Source of the DNA: Endozoicomonas sp965196975
GTDB taxonomy: Bacteria; Pseudomonadota; Gammaproteobacteria; Pseudomonadales; Endozoicomonadaceae
DNA: 64,000 bases
Reading direction: 5' to 3'
Assembly (NCBI RefSeq): GCF_965196975.1
Contig: NZ_OZ239981.1
Span: forward strand, 2,790,001 to 2,854,000
Shown piece after piece: positions 25,938 to 35,935 of the stretch (position 1 is the first letter of the stretch; the number at the start of each line of letters is the position of its first letter). A program made the position numbers and the translations under genes. Below the pieces are notes generated by a model that did no database searches, was not told the origin of the DNA, and worked only from the letters and a program-made list of their open reading frames with translations.

Positions 25938-26707
25938 ACAAACCCTGGTAAAATGACGAAGTTATTCCGGGACAAACCTAACAACATCAAATCAGGCCGT
26001 TTTCAACATCCACTCCGTTTCCAGTGCGGTTACATGACGCTCAAAGCGTTGTAACTCCTCGCGCTTGCAGAGTGTATAGAGATCAATATATTGCTGGCTG
26101 ATATATTCAGAAAGCAGCTCTCCTTCTGACAGCCTGGATAATGCTTCAGCAGGGCGATGAGGTAACAGAGGGTAGTCGTTATCCCCCCCTGGTAATGCTT
26201 CTTCTGGCGGTGCCAGCTTATTCTCAATGCCATACAACATGCCGGCAAGCACCGCTGCCAATGTCAGGTACGGATTGGCATCAGCCCCAGCAAGGCGATG
26301 TTCTATTCGGCGATCAGCCTTCCCACTGGCAGGAATTCTTAACGATACGGTTCGATTATTGTGTCCCCAGGATGCATGCAACGGCACATACATATCAGGT
26401 ACAAGACGACGATAGGAGTTTACATTTGGACTGAGCAACGCCACGGTTTCTGGCATCATGTCAATGGAACCGGCAATGGCATGCTGCAGCAGCTTACTGT
26501 CTTCCCCATCTGCATTGGCAAATACATTACCACCGGCATCATCCTGAAGGCTGACATGAATATGCAGCCCATTGCCCGGCTGCTCTTCATAAGGTTTGGC
26601 CATAAAGGTGGCTTCATAGTTATAACGACCCGCCAGTTCGCGGATCAATCGCTTCAGCATAATCGCATGATCACAGGCCGCAACCGCATCTTCGCCATGC
26701 TTGAGGT

Positions 26708-28306
26708 GTAACTATTCAGCACCCAGCAAAGGCGTATTGTTGTAATTTCGAACCGCTTTAAGAAGCGCCTGAAATATGTTCAACCCCTGCTTTTTAGCAG
26801 ATGATAAATAGCTTCGGATTCGGGTAAACATGGTACCTCCGTCTTCGCTTCTGAAGCAGCCTGAGATCTTCTGCTTAAGTTTGGCCATCCTGGCATCACG
26901 TTCACTGCCATTGTTATCGAAGGGAATTGAAAAGTCCGACATGAAGCGCAACGTTTCAACCTTAAACTCAATAAGCCTTTTGAACAGGTTGTAGGCCTTG
27001 GTATTCCTGACCTTCTTACGTCCAAGCACCTGTCGTTGTTTTTCCATATAAGCGGTTTCCTTCGTGAGAGCCCTTTGAAGGATTTGGTCGTATATCGTCT
27101 CAATGCGAAGCTGTATTGCACCAGGCATTTGAGTCAGACCGGCTGCTTTGTATTTCTTGCAGAAGTGCCAGGAGAGCGTAAGCAATTTCATCAGCCGCAG
27201 AGCCAGCTTATTCGCATCCCTATCGACAACTCCCTGAAGCTCTCTCAGATGATGGGCATTACAAAGCACATGCACTGCCGCATAGGCAAAGTAGGACTTC
27301 CAATGATCGTGAACCAGAATGCCTGCAAAAGTCAGCAGGATGCCCATTGCATCCATTGCTTCACAACCTCGCCTTTCTGAGAGGTAGTAAAGCGTCCATT
27401 GGTCATCTCGCATAATGTGTAACCACCACAGTGAACCGTCAACCCGCATGCCAGTTTCATCCGCTCCTGCAACCGGACTTTCTTGTAAAGCATCGCGGAT
27501 ACTCTGCTCAGTAGAGGCCAGGTTCTCATGGGTATAGGCAACAAAATTGGCAACAGAGCCTGCGCTGACACTCATGCAATAAATAGTATTGAAATACTCA
27601 GACACCCGGTGATATGGGATGAAGTGATACTGGTTTAAATGAACAGCCATTGCCTGAGTCACTTCTCCGTATTGAGCAGCGGCTTTCACTCCTTGGGGAA
27701 ACTCAGCGGTGTTCCGTTTACCACAAGGACATACTTTAACGTCTGCCCAGTACGCGGTAACTTCAAATTCTCCGGGTCTACCTGGATCAAAAACCTGTCG
27801 CTCAATGTATTTGGTGGGTTTAATATCGATAAGCGAAGACTGGCAACAGCAACATTTTTCAACCTTCAGATGCCTGACATAATCGGGTAAGGCGACACGT
27901 CTCAAACAAGAGCCTTGATGACCTTTCTGGCCACCTGGTTTATTGCCTGAAGATGGTCTAAGGCTTTTGGGGTTCGGTGTTTCCTGTGAGGAGCAGGGGG
28001 CTTCTTTGGAAGATGTATCACCTTTATCACTCCCTTTTTTACTGGGCTTTTGATAACCATCTGACGATGGTGGCTTACTACTGTTTTGACTGTTTTTATT
28101 AACCCTTTCTTCCAGTTCGCTGCAACGTTCCCGTAAAAGCGCATTCTCGGTCCGAAGCTCTTCATTCTCTTTAAGGAGAGCTTCGGTAAACGGAGTAGCT
28201 GGGAAGTCTGGTTCCATACTGGAGATTTGTTAGAAAAATTGAGTATAAGATGATGGTCGAAAAATCAGAAAATTCCAGATTTATATGAAGGGTGCTGAAT
28301 AGTTAC
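26708..28306 (-). mobile_element. IS66-family element copy 1 (complete)
   Basis: A 1599-bp element with perfect 17-bp terminal repeats GTAACTATTCAGCACCC and an 8-bp target duplication CTTGAGGT (26700-26707 and 28307-28314). Only a tnpC-type transposase is carried, with no tnpA or tnpB, as in the ISBst12-like subgroup of IS66. It interrupts the glutamine synthetase gene. Confidence 0.95.
26712..28217 (-). CDS. IS66-family transposase (TnpC type)
   Basis: A 501-residue transposase. Residues 12-45 form a leucine-rich coiled coil (ENEELRTENALL), a basic Ser/Lys-rich linker follows, then a zinc-finger-like CCCCQSS and CPCGKR (about 122-168) typical of IS66 TnpC. The DDE core shows Asp in GADETGMRVDG (about 250), Asp in VHDHWKSYF (about 310) and Glu in NNGSERDARMAK (about 437). 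The same protein appears at 31928, 52422 and, with one substitution, 58049; a truncated one is at 51577. Confidence 0.94.
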   Translation of the reverse strand: MEPDFPATPFTEALLKENEELRTENALLRERCSELEERVNKNSQNSSKPPSSDGYQKPSKKGSDKGDTSSKEAPCSSQETPNPKSLRPSSGNKPGGQKGHQGSCLRRVALPDYVRHLKVEKCCCCQSSLIDIKPTKYIERQVFDPGRPGEFEVTAYWADVKVCPCGKRNTAEFPQGVKAAAQYGEVTQAMAVHLNQYHFIPYHRVSEYFNTIYCMSVSAGSVANFVAYTHENLASTEQSIRDALQESPVAGADETGMRVDGSLWWLHIMRDDQWTLYYLSERRGCEAMDAMGILLTFAGILVHDHWKSYFAYAAVHVLCNAHHLRELQGVVDRDANKLALRLMKLLTLSWHFCKKYKAAGLTQMPGAIQLRIETIYDQILQRALTKETAYMEKQRQVLGRKKVRNTKAYNLFKRLIEFKVETLRFMSDFSIPFDNNGSERDARMAKLKQKISGCFRSEDGGTMFTRIRSYLSSAKKQGLNIFQALLKAVRNYNNTPLLGAE

Positions 28307-29321
28307 CTTGAGGTTAATCTCAAACTGCCCGGGTGCCGCTTCTGCAACCGCAGAATCAGCAGGAACCCCCTGAGCTTTGGCCAGCTGATTAACATCGTCC
28401 AGAAATCCGGCAAAATCCACCAGCCCATCAACGGAATAGACCTGGCTCATGGTTTCACGGATACCTGTTACAAAACCGACAGGCGGCTGTATTTTTCCTT
28501 CTGATGAACGCTGCGGATCAATCAGATAGAACTCAAGCTCCAGAGCCACAACGGGTCTGTAGCCAAGGGTTTTAAATCGCTGGACAATATTGTTCAAGAC
28601 ATTCCGCGGCTCATAGGGAAAACCACTGCCGTCCTCTTCCTGCATAGTTAAAAGTACCTGAGCTATTTTCTCTGGATCTGCAGCAGACGGAGCTAGTGTT
28701 CCAGGCACTGGTACACAGATGCGATCAGGCTCTCCAATGGTCATTCCCAACCCGGCTTCTTCTATCGTGACACCGGTAATGTCCAGGGAAAATACCGAGC
28801 AAGGCAGGTAACAGCCTTTTTCCAGTTTTTTGAAGCCAGATGCAGGAATACGTTTTCCCCTGATAAAGCCATTAATATCAGGCAGTAAGGTATCGATGTA
28901 CTCAGTATTCGGATAACGTTCAAGATAATCAGCGAGCTCTGTTTTGAAGTCAGGCATTGATAAGTCCCCTGTTTTTTTGAGAGCAAGCACTGCGTTCAGT
29001 CTTGATATGTCTGAGGCAAAGGCCCTTGCCGGGCAAAGTGCCAACTAATGCCTAACTTGTTCTCTTTGTTATTGTTGGTGCCTTTTTTATGACAATACTG
29101 CCCAGTCGCAGAGAGATGTTCAATATATTCAACAAAAATACAGTCTCAGGCGACTAAAAGGCTTTATTTGTTACACTTTCCTGAACACAGAACAAAAAAA
29201 TAAACCAAAAGTTTTTTTCAGGATAAAAACCTAAAAAAAAATACATATTCAAGATAAAATCCTGTGAAAATTAATGTTAAATATTGTTATAACCCACGTT
29301 AATATGATCATGGAGTTGAAT

Positions 29322-30443
29322 ATGCGGATAGGTATTCCCAAGGAAATCAAAAATCACGAGTACCGCGTAGGCCTCACACCGGCTGCTGTTAAAGAGCTGG
29401 TTCAAAACGGACATGAGGTTTTTGTTGAGGACCATGCTGGTAATGGCGTAGGTTTTTTTAACGAAGATTACCAGGCCTCAGGCGCCACTATTCTGGAAAC
29501 GGCTGAAGCGGTTTTCGAGGCCGCTGAACTGATCGTTAAAGTAAAAGAGCCTCAGGCCGTAGAGCGCGCCAGACTGAAACCCCACCATACACTGTTCACA
29601 TACCTGCACCTGGCACCCGATGTGCCACAGACCACTGACCTTATCAATTCAGGCGCCACCTGTATCGCCTATGAAACGGTGACTGACGCCCAGGGCCGAC
29701 TGCCTCTGCTGGCTCCTATGTCTGAAGTTGCCGGTCGCATGTCCATCCAGGCTGGTGCACGCTGCCTGGAAAAATCCATGGCTGGACGCGGTATGCTGCT
29801 TGGCGGTGTTCCCGGAGTTGAGCCCGCCAAAGTCGTGATTATTGGTGCCGGGGTTGTTGGTCAGAATGCAACAGCAATGGCCGTAGGCATGGGTGCAGAA
29901 GTCGTGGTACTTGACCGTTCAGTGGATGCCCTGCGCCGCCTGGATGCCCAATATGGCAACCGTGTTCGCACCGTGTATTCCACCTCCCAGTCTATCGAAC
30001 AGCATGTAGTGTCCGCTGACCTGGTCATTGGTGGAGTTCTATTGCCCGGCGCTGCAGCACCCAAGCTCATCACCCGGGAGCTGGTCAGTAAGATGAAGCC
30101 TGGCTCTGTTATTGTTGATGTAGCCATTGATCAGGGCGGCTGTGCGGAAACTTCAGTAGCCACTACTCATGCAGAACCAACCTTTATCGTTGATGAAGTG
30201 GTTCATTACTGTGTTGCCAACATGCCCGGCGCCGTGGCCCGCACCTCCACCCTGGCATTGAACAATGCAACACTGCCTTATGTTCTTCAGATTGCCAACA
30301 AAGGCCCCCGTAAGGCTCTGGAAGACAATCCACACCTGCTGGAAGGCCTGAATGTCTGCAAGGGTGCTGTTACCTGTGAGAGTGTTGCCCTGGCACAGAG
30401 CCTGCCATATAAATCAGCTGATCAGATGCTGACTGAGATTTAA
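29322..30443 (+). CDS. ald: Alanine dehydrogenase
   Basis: A 373-residue enzyme that interconverts alanine and pyruvate plus ammonia with NAD. The N-terminus MRIGIPKEIKNHEYRVGLTP carries the substrate-binding Arg; the Rossmann segment VVIIGAGVVGQNATAM is near 168-183 with VVLD after it; Lys in VKVKEPQ and His in THLHLAP-type LHLAPD fit the active site; NMPGAVARTST lies near the C-terminus. ATG 29322 has GGAG 7 bases upstream, whereas the longer frame to 29274 adds an unrelated leader. It is divergent from the glutamine synthetase gene across an AT-rich 364-bp spacer, and the two probably shared control. Confidence 0.94.
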   Translation: MRIGIPKEIKNHEYRVGLTPAAVKELVQNGHEVFVEDHAGNGVGFFNEDYQASGATILETAEAVFEAAELIVKVKEPQAVERARLKPHHTLFTYLHLAPDVPQTTDLINSGATCIAYETVTDAQGRLPLLAPMSEVAGRMSIQAGARCLEKSMAGRGMLLGGVPGVEPAKVVIIGAGVVGQNATAMAVGMGAEVVVLDRSVDALRRLDAQYGNRVRTVYSTSQSIEQHVVSADLVIGGVLLPGAAAPKLITRELVSKMKPGSVIVDVAIDQGGCAETSVATTHAEPTFIVDEVVHYCVANMPGAVARTSTLALNNATLPYVLQIANKGPRKALEDNPHLLEGLNVCKGAVTCESVALAQSLPYKSADQMLTEI

Positions 30444-30483
30444 TCAGCAGCCTTATCTCATCAGGCATGATGACGGTTATGTT

Positions 30484-30520
30484 ACGCAGTTACCACTTTC
30501 CAGTGGTAACTGCGTTTTTA
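30484..30520. terminator. Bidirectional intrinsic terminator
   Basis: A perfect 14-bp stem ACGCAGTTACCACT/AGTGGTAACTGCGT with a TTCC loop, followed by TTTTA, lies between the convergent ald and gntP-like genes and overlaps the last codons of the latter. Confidence 0.88.
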
Positions 30521-31838
30521 CAGGTAACTCACCAGAAATGGCAAAGTTTGCAGTGTTAATACGTCGAGAAAAAAGGCCAGGAACTGTACGACCATCAACA
30601 CGACGACTCCTTGCAAAAAAGTTGCAACTGTAATGGATTTCAAAGCTGTCGCCGTGTCCATTCCAGTAAATTCAGTGATGATCCAGAAATAACTGTCATT
30701 CACATGAGCGATAGTCATTGCTCCTGCACTGCATGCAAACAGGGCAAATAACCTGCCAGTTGTAGTATCAAGGCCTAATGCAGGTAGGAGCGGATTAATC
30801 AATACAGAAGCCGTTATCAATGCCACAGTGGTTGAACCTTCTGCAGTTTTTATAATTGCAGCCATCACAAAAGGTAAAAACAGCCCCAAATTTACAAACC
30901 CCGGATTTGTGGTAAACAACTCGGTTAACTCACTGTTTTGAAGCACATAACCAAATGCTCCACCGCAGCCAACGATCAACACAATTTTACCTCCAGCTTC
31001 CAACCCCCTGGAGATACACACTTGAAGTTTGTCTTCCGGACCATATTTCAATAGTGGTAATGCTGCTGCCAAACCGGCCAGCAAGGCATTTACTGGCTGA
31101 CCTAAAAAACCAACCCATTGACTGACGATACTCCCGCCATGACTTGCGATACCTCCAGCTGAAATCAGCAGCATCGGCATCATGATTGGAGCAATTGCTT
31201 TATGAAAGGGGATTTCTGAACTCTCATTTGCAAGAGGCTCTTCAACCAATTCAGACTCTAGCCTCGCAGGTACCAGTTTACGAATACATAATGCCCAGAG
31301 AAAACCCGTAACTGTGGCCAACAATGACAATACCAGCCCTAACATCAAAACAATGGGTAAGTAGCCAGTTAATTGAAAATTAATTGCTGCAATCAGTGGC
31401 CCAGGAGTGGGTAATACCAATGTGTGAGTGGCATAGAGAGCGCTACCGAGTACGGTGCTGAGGAAAACCGGAGAAACATTATGTGTTTTAGCCAGATAAC
31501 GCCGTATGGAATTAAGAATAATAAAACCAGAGTCACAATAAATGGGGATAGAGACGATATACCCAGTGATTGCCAGAGCAATACCAGGAAAACGCCCCCC
31601 CAAAATACAGATAATCCCTTTGGCAATACTGATGGTAGCTCCACAATACTCCAGAATGTAACCCAATAACGCCCCAAGAGCGATCGTTAAACCAATATCA
31701 CCGATTGTGGCTCCAAAACCTTCCATCACAGTAGAAGCAACCTGATCCGGAGAGAGTCCAAAACTCAAACCAGCGGTATAGCTGGCAAGCAGCAATGCCA
31801 GAAAGGATGGCCAGTGCCACCGGACTGTTAAATAAATT

Positions 31839-33437
31839 GTAACTATTCAGCACCCTTCATATAAATCTGGAATTTTCTGATTTTTCGACCATCATCTTAT
31901 ACTCAATTTTTCTAACAAATCTCCAGTATGGAACCAGACTTCCCAGCTACTCCGTTTACCGAAGCTCTCCTTAAAGAGAATGAAGAGCTTCGGACCGAGA
32001 ATGCGCTTTTACGGGAACGTTGCAGCGAACTGGAAGAAAGGGTTAATAAAAACAGTCAAAACAGTAGTAAGCCACCATCGTCAGATGGTTATCAAAAGCC
32101 CAGTAAAAAAGGGAGTGATAAAGGTGATACATCTTCCAAAGAAGCCCCCTGCTCCTCACAGGAAACACCGAACCCCAAAAGCCTTAGACCATCTTCAGGC
32201 AATAAACCAGGTGGCCAGAAAGGTCATCAAGGCTCTTGTTTGAGACGTGTCGCCTTACCCGATTATGTCAGGCATCTGAAGGTTGAAAAATGTTGCTGTT
32301 GCCAGTCTTCGCTTATCGATATTAAACCCACCAAATACATTGAGCGACAGGTTTTTGATCCAGGTAGACCCGGAGAATTTGAAGTTACCGCGTACTGGGC
32401 AGACGTTAAAGTATGTCCTTGTGGTAAACGGAACACCGCTGAGTTTCCCCAAGGAGTGAAAGCCGCTGCTCAATACGGAGAAGTGACTCAGGCAATGGCT
32501 GTTCATTTAAACCAGTATCACTTCATCCCATATCACCGGGTGTCTGAGTATTTCAATACTATTTATTGCATGAGTGTCAGCGCAGGCTCTGTTGCCAATT
32601 TTGTTGCCTATACCCATGAGAACCTGGCCTCTACTGAGCAGAGTATCCGCGATGCTTTACAAGAAAGTCCGGTTGCAGGAGCGGATGAAACTGGCATGCG
32701 GGTTGACGGTTCACTGTGGTGGTTACACATTATGCGAGATGACCAATGGACGCTTTACTACCTCTCAGAAAGGCGAGGTTGTGAAGCAATGGATGCAATG
32801 GGCATCCTGCTGACTTTTGCAGGCATTCTGGTTCACGATCATTGGAAGTCCTACTTTGCCTATGCGGCAGTGCATGTGCTTTGTAATGCCCATCATCTGA
32901 GAGAGCTTCAGGGAGTTGTCGATAGGGATGCGAATAAGCTGGCTCTGCGGCTGATGAAATTGCTTACGCTCTCCTGGCACTTCTGCAAGAAATACAAAGC
33001 AGCCGGTCTGACTCAAATGCCTGGTGCAATACAGCTTCGCATTGAGACGATATACGACCAAATCCTTCAAAGGGCTCTCACGAAGGAAACCGCTTATATG
33101 GAAAAACAACGACAGGTGCTTGGACGTAAGAAGGTCAGGAATACCAAGGCCTACAACCTGTTCAAAAGGCTTATTGAGTTTAAGGTTGAAACGTTGCGCT
33201 TCATGTCGGACTTTTCAATTCCCTTCGATAACAATGGCAGTGAACGTGATGCCAGGATGGCCAAACTTAAGCAGAAGATCTCAGGCTGCTTCAGAAGCGA
33301 AGACGGAGGTACCATGTTTACCCGAATCCGAAGCTATTTATCATCTGCTAAAAAGCAGGGGTTGAACATATTTCAGGCGCTTCTTAAAGCGGTTCGAAAT
33401 TACAACAATACGCCTTTGCTGGGTGCTGAATAGTTAC
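31839..33437 (+). mobile_element. IS66-family element copy 2 (complete)
   Basis: A 1599-bp copy, opposite in orientation to copy 1, with GTAACTATTCAGCACCC ends and a perfect 8-bp target duplication AATAAATT (31831-31838 and 33438-33445). It is inserted in the gntP-like gene. Confidence 0.95.
31928..33433 (+). CDS. IS66-family transposase (TnpC type)
   Basis: Same 501-residue protein as at 26712. The stop codon falls inside the right terminal repeat, so the terminal sequence is part of the coding frame (the last residues are LLGAE). Confidence 0.94.
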   Translation: MEPDFPATPFTEALLKENEELRTENALLRERCSELEERVNKNSQNSSKPPSSDGYQKPSKKGSDKGDTSSKEAPCSSQETPNPKSLRPSSGNKPGGQKGHQGSCLRRVALPDYVRHLKVEKCCCCQSSLIDIKPTKYIERQVFDPGRPGEFEVTAYWADVKVCPCGKRNTAEFPQGVKAAAQYGEVTQAMAVHLNQYHFIPYHRVSEYFNTIYCMSVSAGSVANFVAYTHENLASTEQSIRDALQESPVAGADETGMRVDGSLWWLHIMRDDQWTLYYLSERRGCEAMDAMGILLTFAGILVHDHWKSYFAYAAVHVLCNAHHLRELQGVVDRDANKLALRLMKLLTLSWHFCKKYKAAGLTQMPGAIQLRIETIYDQILQRALTKETAYMEKQRQVLGRKKVRNTKAYNLFKRLIEFKVETLRFMSDFSIPFDNNGSERDARMAKLKQKISGCFRSEDGGTMFTRIRSYLSSAKKQGLNIFQALLKAVRNYNNTPLLGAE

Positions 33438-33489
33438 AATAAATTAATAGCCCTACAGAAAATGCAAATCCCGCTATTGTTATTAACAT

Positions 33490-33896
33490 CTGTCATGAAT
33501 TCACTTGGGAACGCTGTGATTCGATTAATAAAAAGGTAAGCTAACTTATATACATCAATGGATTTACGAAAAATTCACTAGCTCCAAAGAATGCTAAATG
33601 TAGACCAGCTGAAGACATTACTCCATTTAACTGCTATTAATATTCGTTAGGCTTATTAGAACTTAAAATTATTTTAATATTCATTTAAAATACTCAGTGT
33701 ACTCTGAGTGATTCGAAAATAGTTCCCAGCTCTTACTCACCCAAAACCATATAATGAATTATTTCTTTCAAAAAGAATTAGAAAAAATCAGGAAAAATTA
33801 ATTCTGGCACAACGCTAAAAGGAGCTTTTCGGGTGTTATTATCATTACTGCTTGTGATCACAAGCACCAATTCCAAATCAGGCGTTATAAAATCGA
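33490..33896. other. AT-rich spacer without a gene
   Basis: About 400 bp of AT-rich sequence between the severed gntP start and the IS3 element. It should hold the gntP promoter. I see no ORF with coding character, no tRNA and no strong hairpin. Confidence 0.6.
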
Positions 33897-33957
33897 GTTA
33901 CCCACGAATACTGGACACTTCATTAAGTTAGATTATCTTCTAACGATGAGGTGAGTC

Positions 33958-34266
33958 ATGAGTAAACACAGACATCCTGCTTATACTGAAGAATTCCGCA
34001 AAGAAGCCGTTCGCATGGCGGGATTACCTGATAGAAAAGCTTCAGAGGTTGCTGAACAGCTTGGGATCAGTGTTCAGCAGATCTATAACTGGAAACGACA
34101 GTTTTCCCGTCTTTCAGAAAAACAGTTCAATTCACTTGAAGGTGTCGACTATTCTCGCAAAGAATCCGATGAGGTAAAAAACCTCAAACGTGAGAACCAC
34201 CGCCTCAAGCAGGAGAATGAGTTTCTAAAAAAGGTGTCTGCGTACTTCGCGAAACACCAAGAGTGA
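33958..34266 (+). CDS. IS3 OrfA (helix-turn-helix protein)
   Basis: A 102-residue protein with YTEEFRKEAVRMA and a helix-turn-helix at about 27-47 (ASEVAEQLGISVQQIYNWK), then a leucine-zipper-like C-terminus (LKRENHRLKQENEFL). It binds the IS ends and, by frameshifting, forms the front of OrfAB. Preceded by GAGGTGAG. Confidence 0.92.
   Translation: MSKHRHPAYTEEFRKEAVRMAGLPDRKASEVAEQLGISVQQIYNWKRQFSRLSEKQFNSLEGVDYSRKESDEVKNLKRENHRLKQENEFLKKVSAYFAKHQE
34227..34233 (+). promoter_or_regulatory. Programmed -1 frameshift site
   Basis: The heptamer A-AAA-AAG is positioned exactly in the orfA reading frame (CTA AAA AAG). The -1 frame stays open from here into orfB, so ribosomal slippage can yield the OrfAB transposase, as established for IS3 elements. 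Confidence 0.8.
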
Positions 34267-35123
34267 AGTACGCCCTGATTGCCAGATATCGCGGTTGCTA
34301 CTCTCTGGTGTTGATGTGTCGCGTTCTGAGCGTCTCTCGTTCTGGGTTCTATTATTGGCAGATGTCCGGTGAAAGCGTACGAAAGCAGCGCTCGGATAAG
34401 ATCAAAACAGCCATTGTTAATACGTTTAAGGTTTTCAAAGCTCGCTACGGTGCACCCAGGATCACACAGGAGCTGAAAGCCTCAGGAACACAATGTTGCT
34501 TGAATATGGTTGCCCGGCTGATGAAACAGGTTGGGCTCAAGGCGCGTAATGGACGCGCATTTAAATATTCGCCCAGTGCTGAAGCGCTGTACGGTGTTGC
34601 TGAAAATCGCTTGCGCCGCTGCTTTCAGGCCGATAAGCCAAACCAGAAGTGGACAACTGATATCACCTATATCCGGGTAAAAAGCCGATGGTTGTATCTC
34701 GCAACTGTGATGGATCTTTATTCTCGCCGGATCATCGGCTGGGCTTTAGATACCACCATGGTTGAGTCGTTGGTCACCCGGGCACTTGAGATGGCTTTTG
34801 CCCAGCGATCAACAGAGCCTGGGCTGCTTATCCATTCAGATCGTGGTGTTCAATATCGGGCTACTCGTTACCAGAGTTTGATTCGGCGATATGGTGGAGA
34901 GCCCAGTATGAGCAGACCTGGTAACTGCTGGGATAATGCAGCTATGGAGTCATTCTTTAGCCGGTTAAAAGTTGAATTAGTTTATGCCGAACGATTTCAG
35001 AGTATTGAAGAAGCCAGATCTGGAATCTTTGAATACATCGAAATATTTTATAACCGAATCAGACGGCATTCATCACTGGGATATTTAAGTCCTGTTGAGT
35101 TTGAGCGTAGAAACCAACAATAG
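34263..35123 (+). CDS. IS3 OrfB (DDE integrase-type transposase)
   Basis: A 286-residue rve-type domain: Asp in WTTDITYI (about 137), Asp in LIHSDRGVQY (about 196) and Glu in NAAMESFFSRLK (about 232), then the IS3 tail YNRIRRHSSLGYLSPVEFE. It overlaps orfA by four bases (GTGA) and is mainly produced as the OrfAB fusion by the slip at 34227. Confidence 0.93.
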   Translation: MKYALIARYRGCYSLVLMCRVLSVSRSGFYYWQMSGESVRKQRSDKIKTAIVNTFKVFKARYGAPRITQELKASGTQCCLNMVARLMKQVGLKARNGRAFKYSPSAEALYGVAENRLRRCFQADKPNQKWTTDITYIRVKSRWLYLATVMDLYSRRIIGWALDTTMVESLVTRALEMAFAQRSTEPGLLIHSDRGVQYRATRYQSLIRRYGGEPSMSRPGNCWDNAAMESFFSRLKVELVYAERFQSIEEARSGIFEYIEIFYNRIRRHSSLGYLSPVEFERRNQQ

Positions 35124-35258
35124 GTGTCCACTTTTCGTGGGTAACACCAAAAAATAAACTCCCCCTTTGCACCACGAGCTGAAATTGTTTTAACTTGATG
35201 ACGACCAACTCTGAAATGTTCAGTCTACCAGAAGTAACCCTATGTACCATTGAATATT

Positions 35259-35810
35259 TTAGGACTGATAACCTCCTCTAGACACAGCTGCCAACCCAAT
35301 TTTTAACGTATCTCTTGACGTTAGATACAATCCTGAACTTGGCTTTTTCAGTCCACTAATGGACTGTTTCCATCGGATATTATCAACACCCAAAGGTTTA
35401 AAGAAATAATACCCAGTAAATTCCTCCAGAGTCTGTCCAGACACCCTATAAAGAATATGATTCAAAGTATCAGGGTCTGAGCTCTACTAATATTTAAATG
35501 GTTTTCCCGAAGCTAATGATCTGGTCGTTTTTAAATACGGTTCGACATAATTATTTTCTTTGATGTTATCTGGATTGATATCTACACCCTTAAAATTCAG
35601 ACCAGAACGCATGCTCAACCAATCATGAATTCTTATTGACTTAATATTTTCAGACAGCTCATTCTCTGATAACTCGGAAAAACACTTTAAAATTGGATCA
35701 TTAACCGATCCTTGCCCACCAATAGTCCTCAACGATCAGTTGCCCATTATAACTCATTAAAAGACTGTCGATATATCCACCCCCCCCTTGACAATACGGT
35801 ATCTCAATTA
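35259..35810 (-). pseudogene. Decayed beta-lactamase-family serine hydrolase
   Basis: Fragments match the class C beta-lactamase-like (penicillin-binding) fold: SVNDPILKCFSEL followed by IHDWLSMRSGL, then SGKPFKY, and after two consecutive in-frame TAG codons (35489-35484) SSDPDTLNHILYRVSGQ and LGVDNIRW. Upstream, in another frame, MSYNGQLIVEDYW resembles the N-terminal strand, and the SxxK nucleophile region is missing. The gene therefore carries a frameshift, an internal deletion and two stops, and its C-terminus is short. Decay is older than the IS hits. It lies between the IS3 and an ISKra4 copy. Confidence 0.78.
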
Positions 35811-35935
35811 CTCTACCCCTGAGAAATCAACGATAACTCACTTAAGAATCACAACCAATAACCCATCGTTCAAACAGGAGAATATGATCGATACCGTTCA
35901 TCACTTCGATGTTGGTGTTGAAGTGCTTGCTGTGA

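Larger units (their letters stand above)
25992..28957 (-). pseudogene. PuuA-like glutamine synthetase family gene, split by IS66
   Basis: Front part at 28307-28957, back part at 25992-26707, with IS66 copy 1 between. Removing the IS and one copy of the CTTGAGGT duplication restores a 452-codon frame: EINLK is followed directly by HGEDAVAACDHA. The intact protein would be a type I-beta-like glutamine synthetase relative; the PGQFEINL, GLHIHVSL and RIEHRLAGADANPYL motifs fit gamma-glutamylpolyamine synthetase (PuuA), which adds glutamate to putrescine. ATG 28957 is preceded by AGGGGA. The gene is recently broken, since no other disabling change is visible. Confidence 0.92.
30518..33489 (-). pseudogene. 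GntP-family permease, split near its N-terminus by IS66
   Basis: The back part (30518-31838) encodes a multi-pass GntP-type transporter with GATIGDIGLTIALGALLG, and HVNDSYFWI motifs near the end, as in gluconate or D-serine/lactone permeases. The front part lies beyond the IS at 33446-33489 and starts MLITIAGFAFSVGLL; joining across one copy of the AATAAATT duplication restores VGLLIYLTVRWHWPSFLALLLAS in frame. The IS thus cuts after about 15 codons. A TTG inside the back part (31795) might allow weak translation but would lack the first helix. Otherwise the gene looks intact, so the break is recent. Substrate not determined. Confidence 0.9.
33897..35145 (+). mobile_element. IS3-family element
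   Basis: About 1249 bp with imperfect terminal repeats: GTTACCCACGAATACTGGACAC on the left against GTTACCCACGAAAAGTGGACAC read inward from the right (differences at two central positions). Two overlapping ORFs with a -1 frameshift site are typical of IS3. No target duplication is visible, so one flank may have been altered. Confidence 0.88.
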
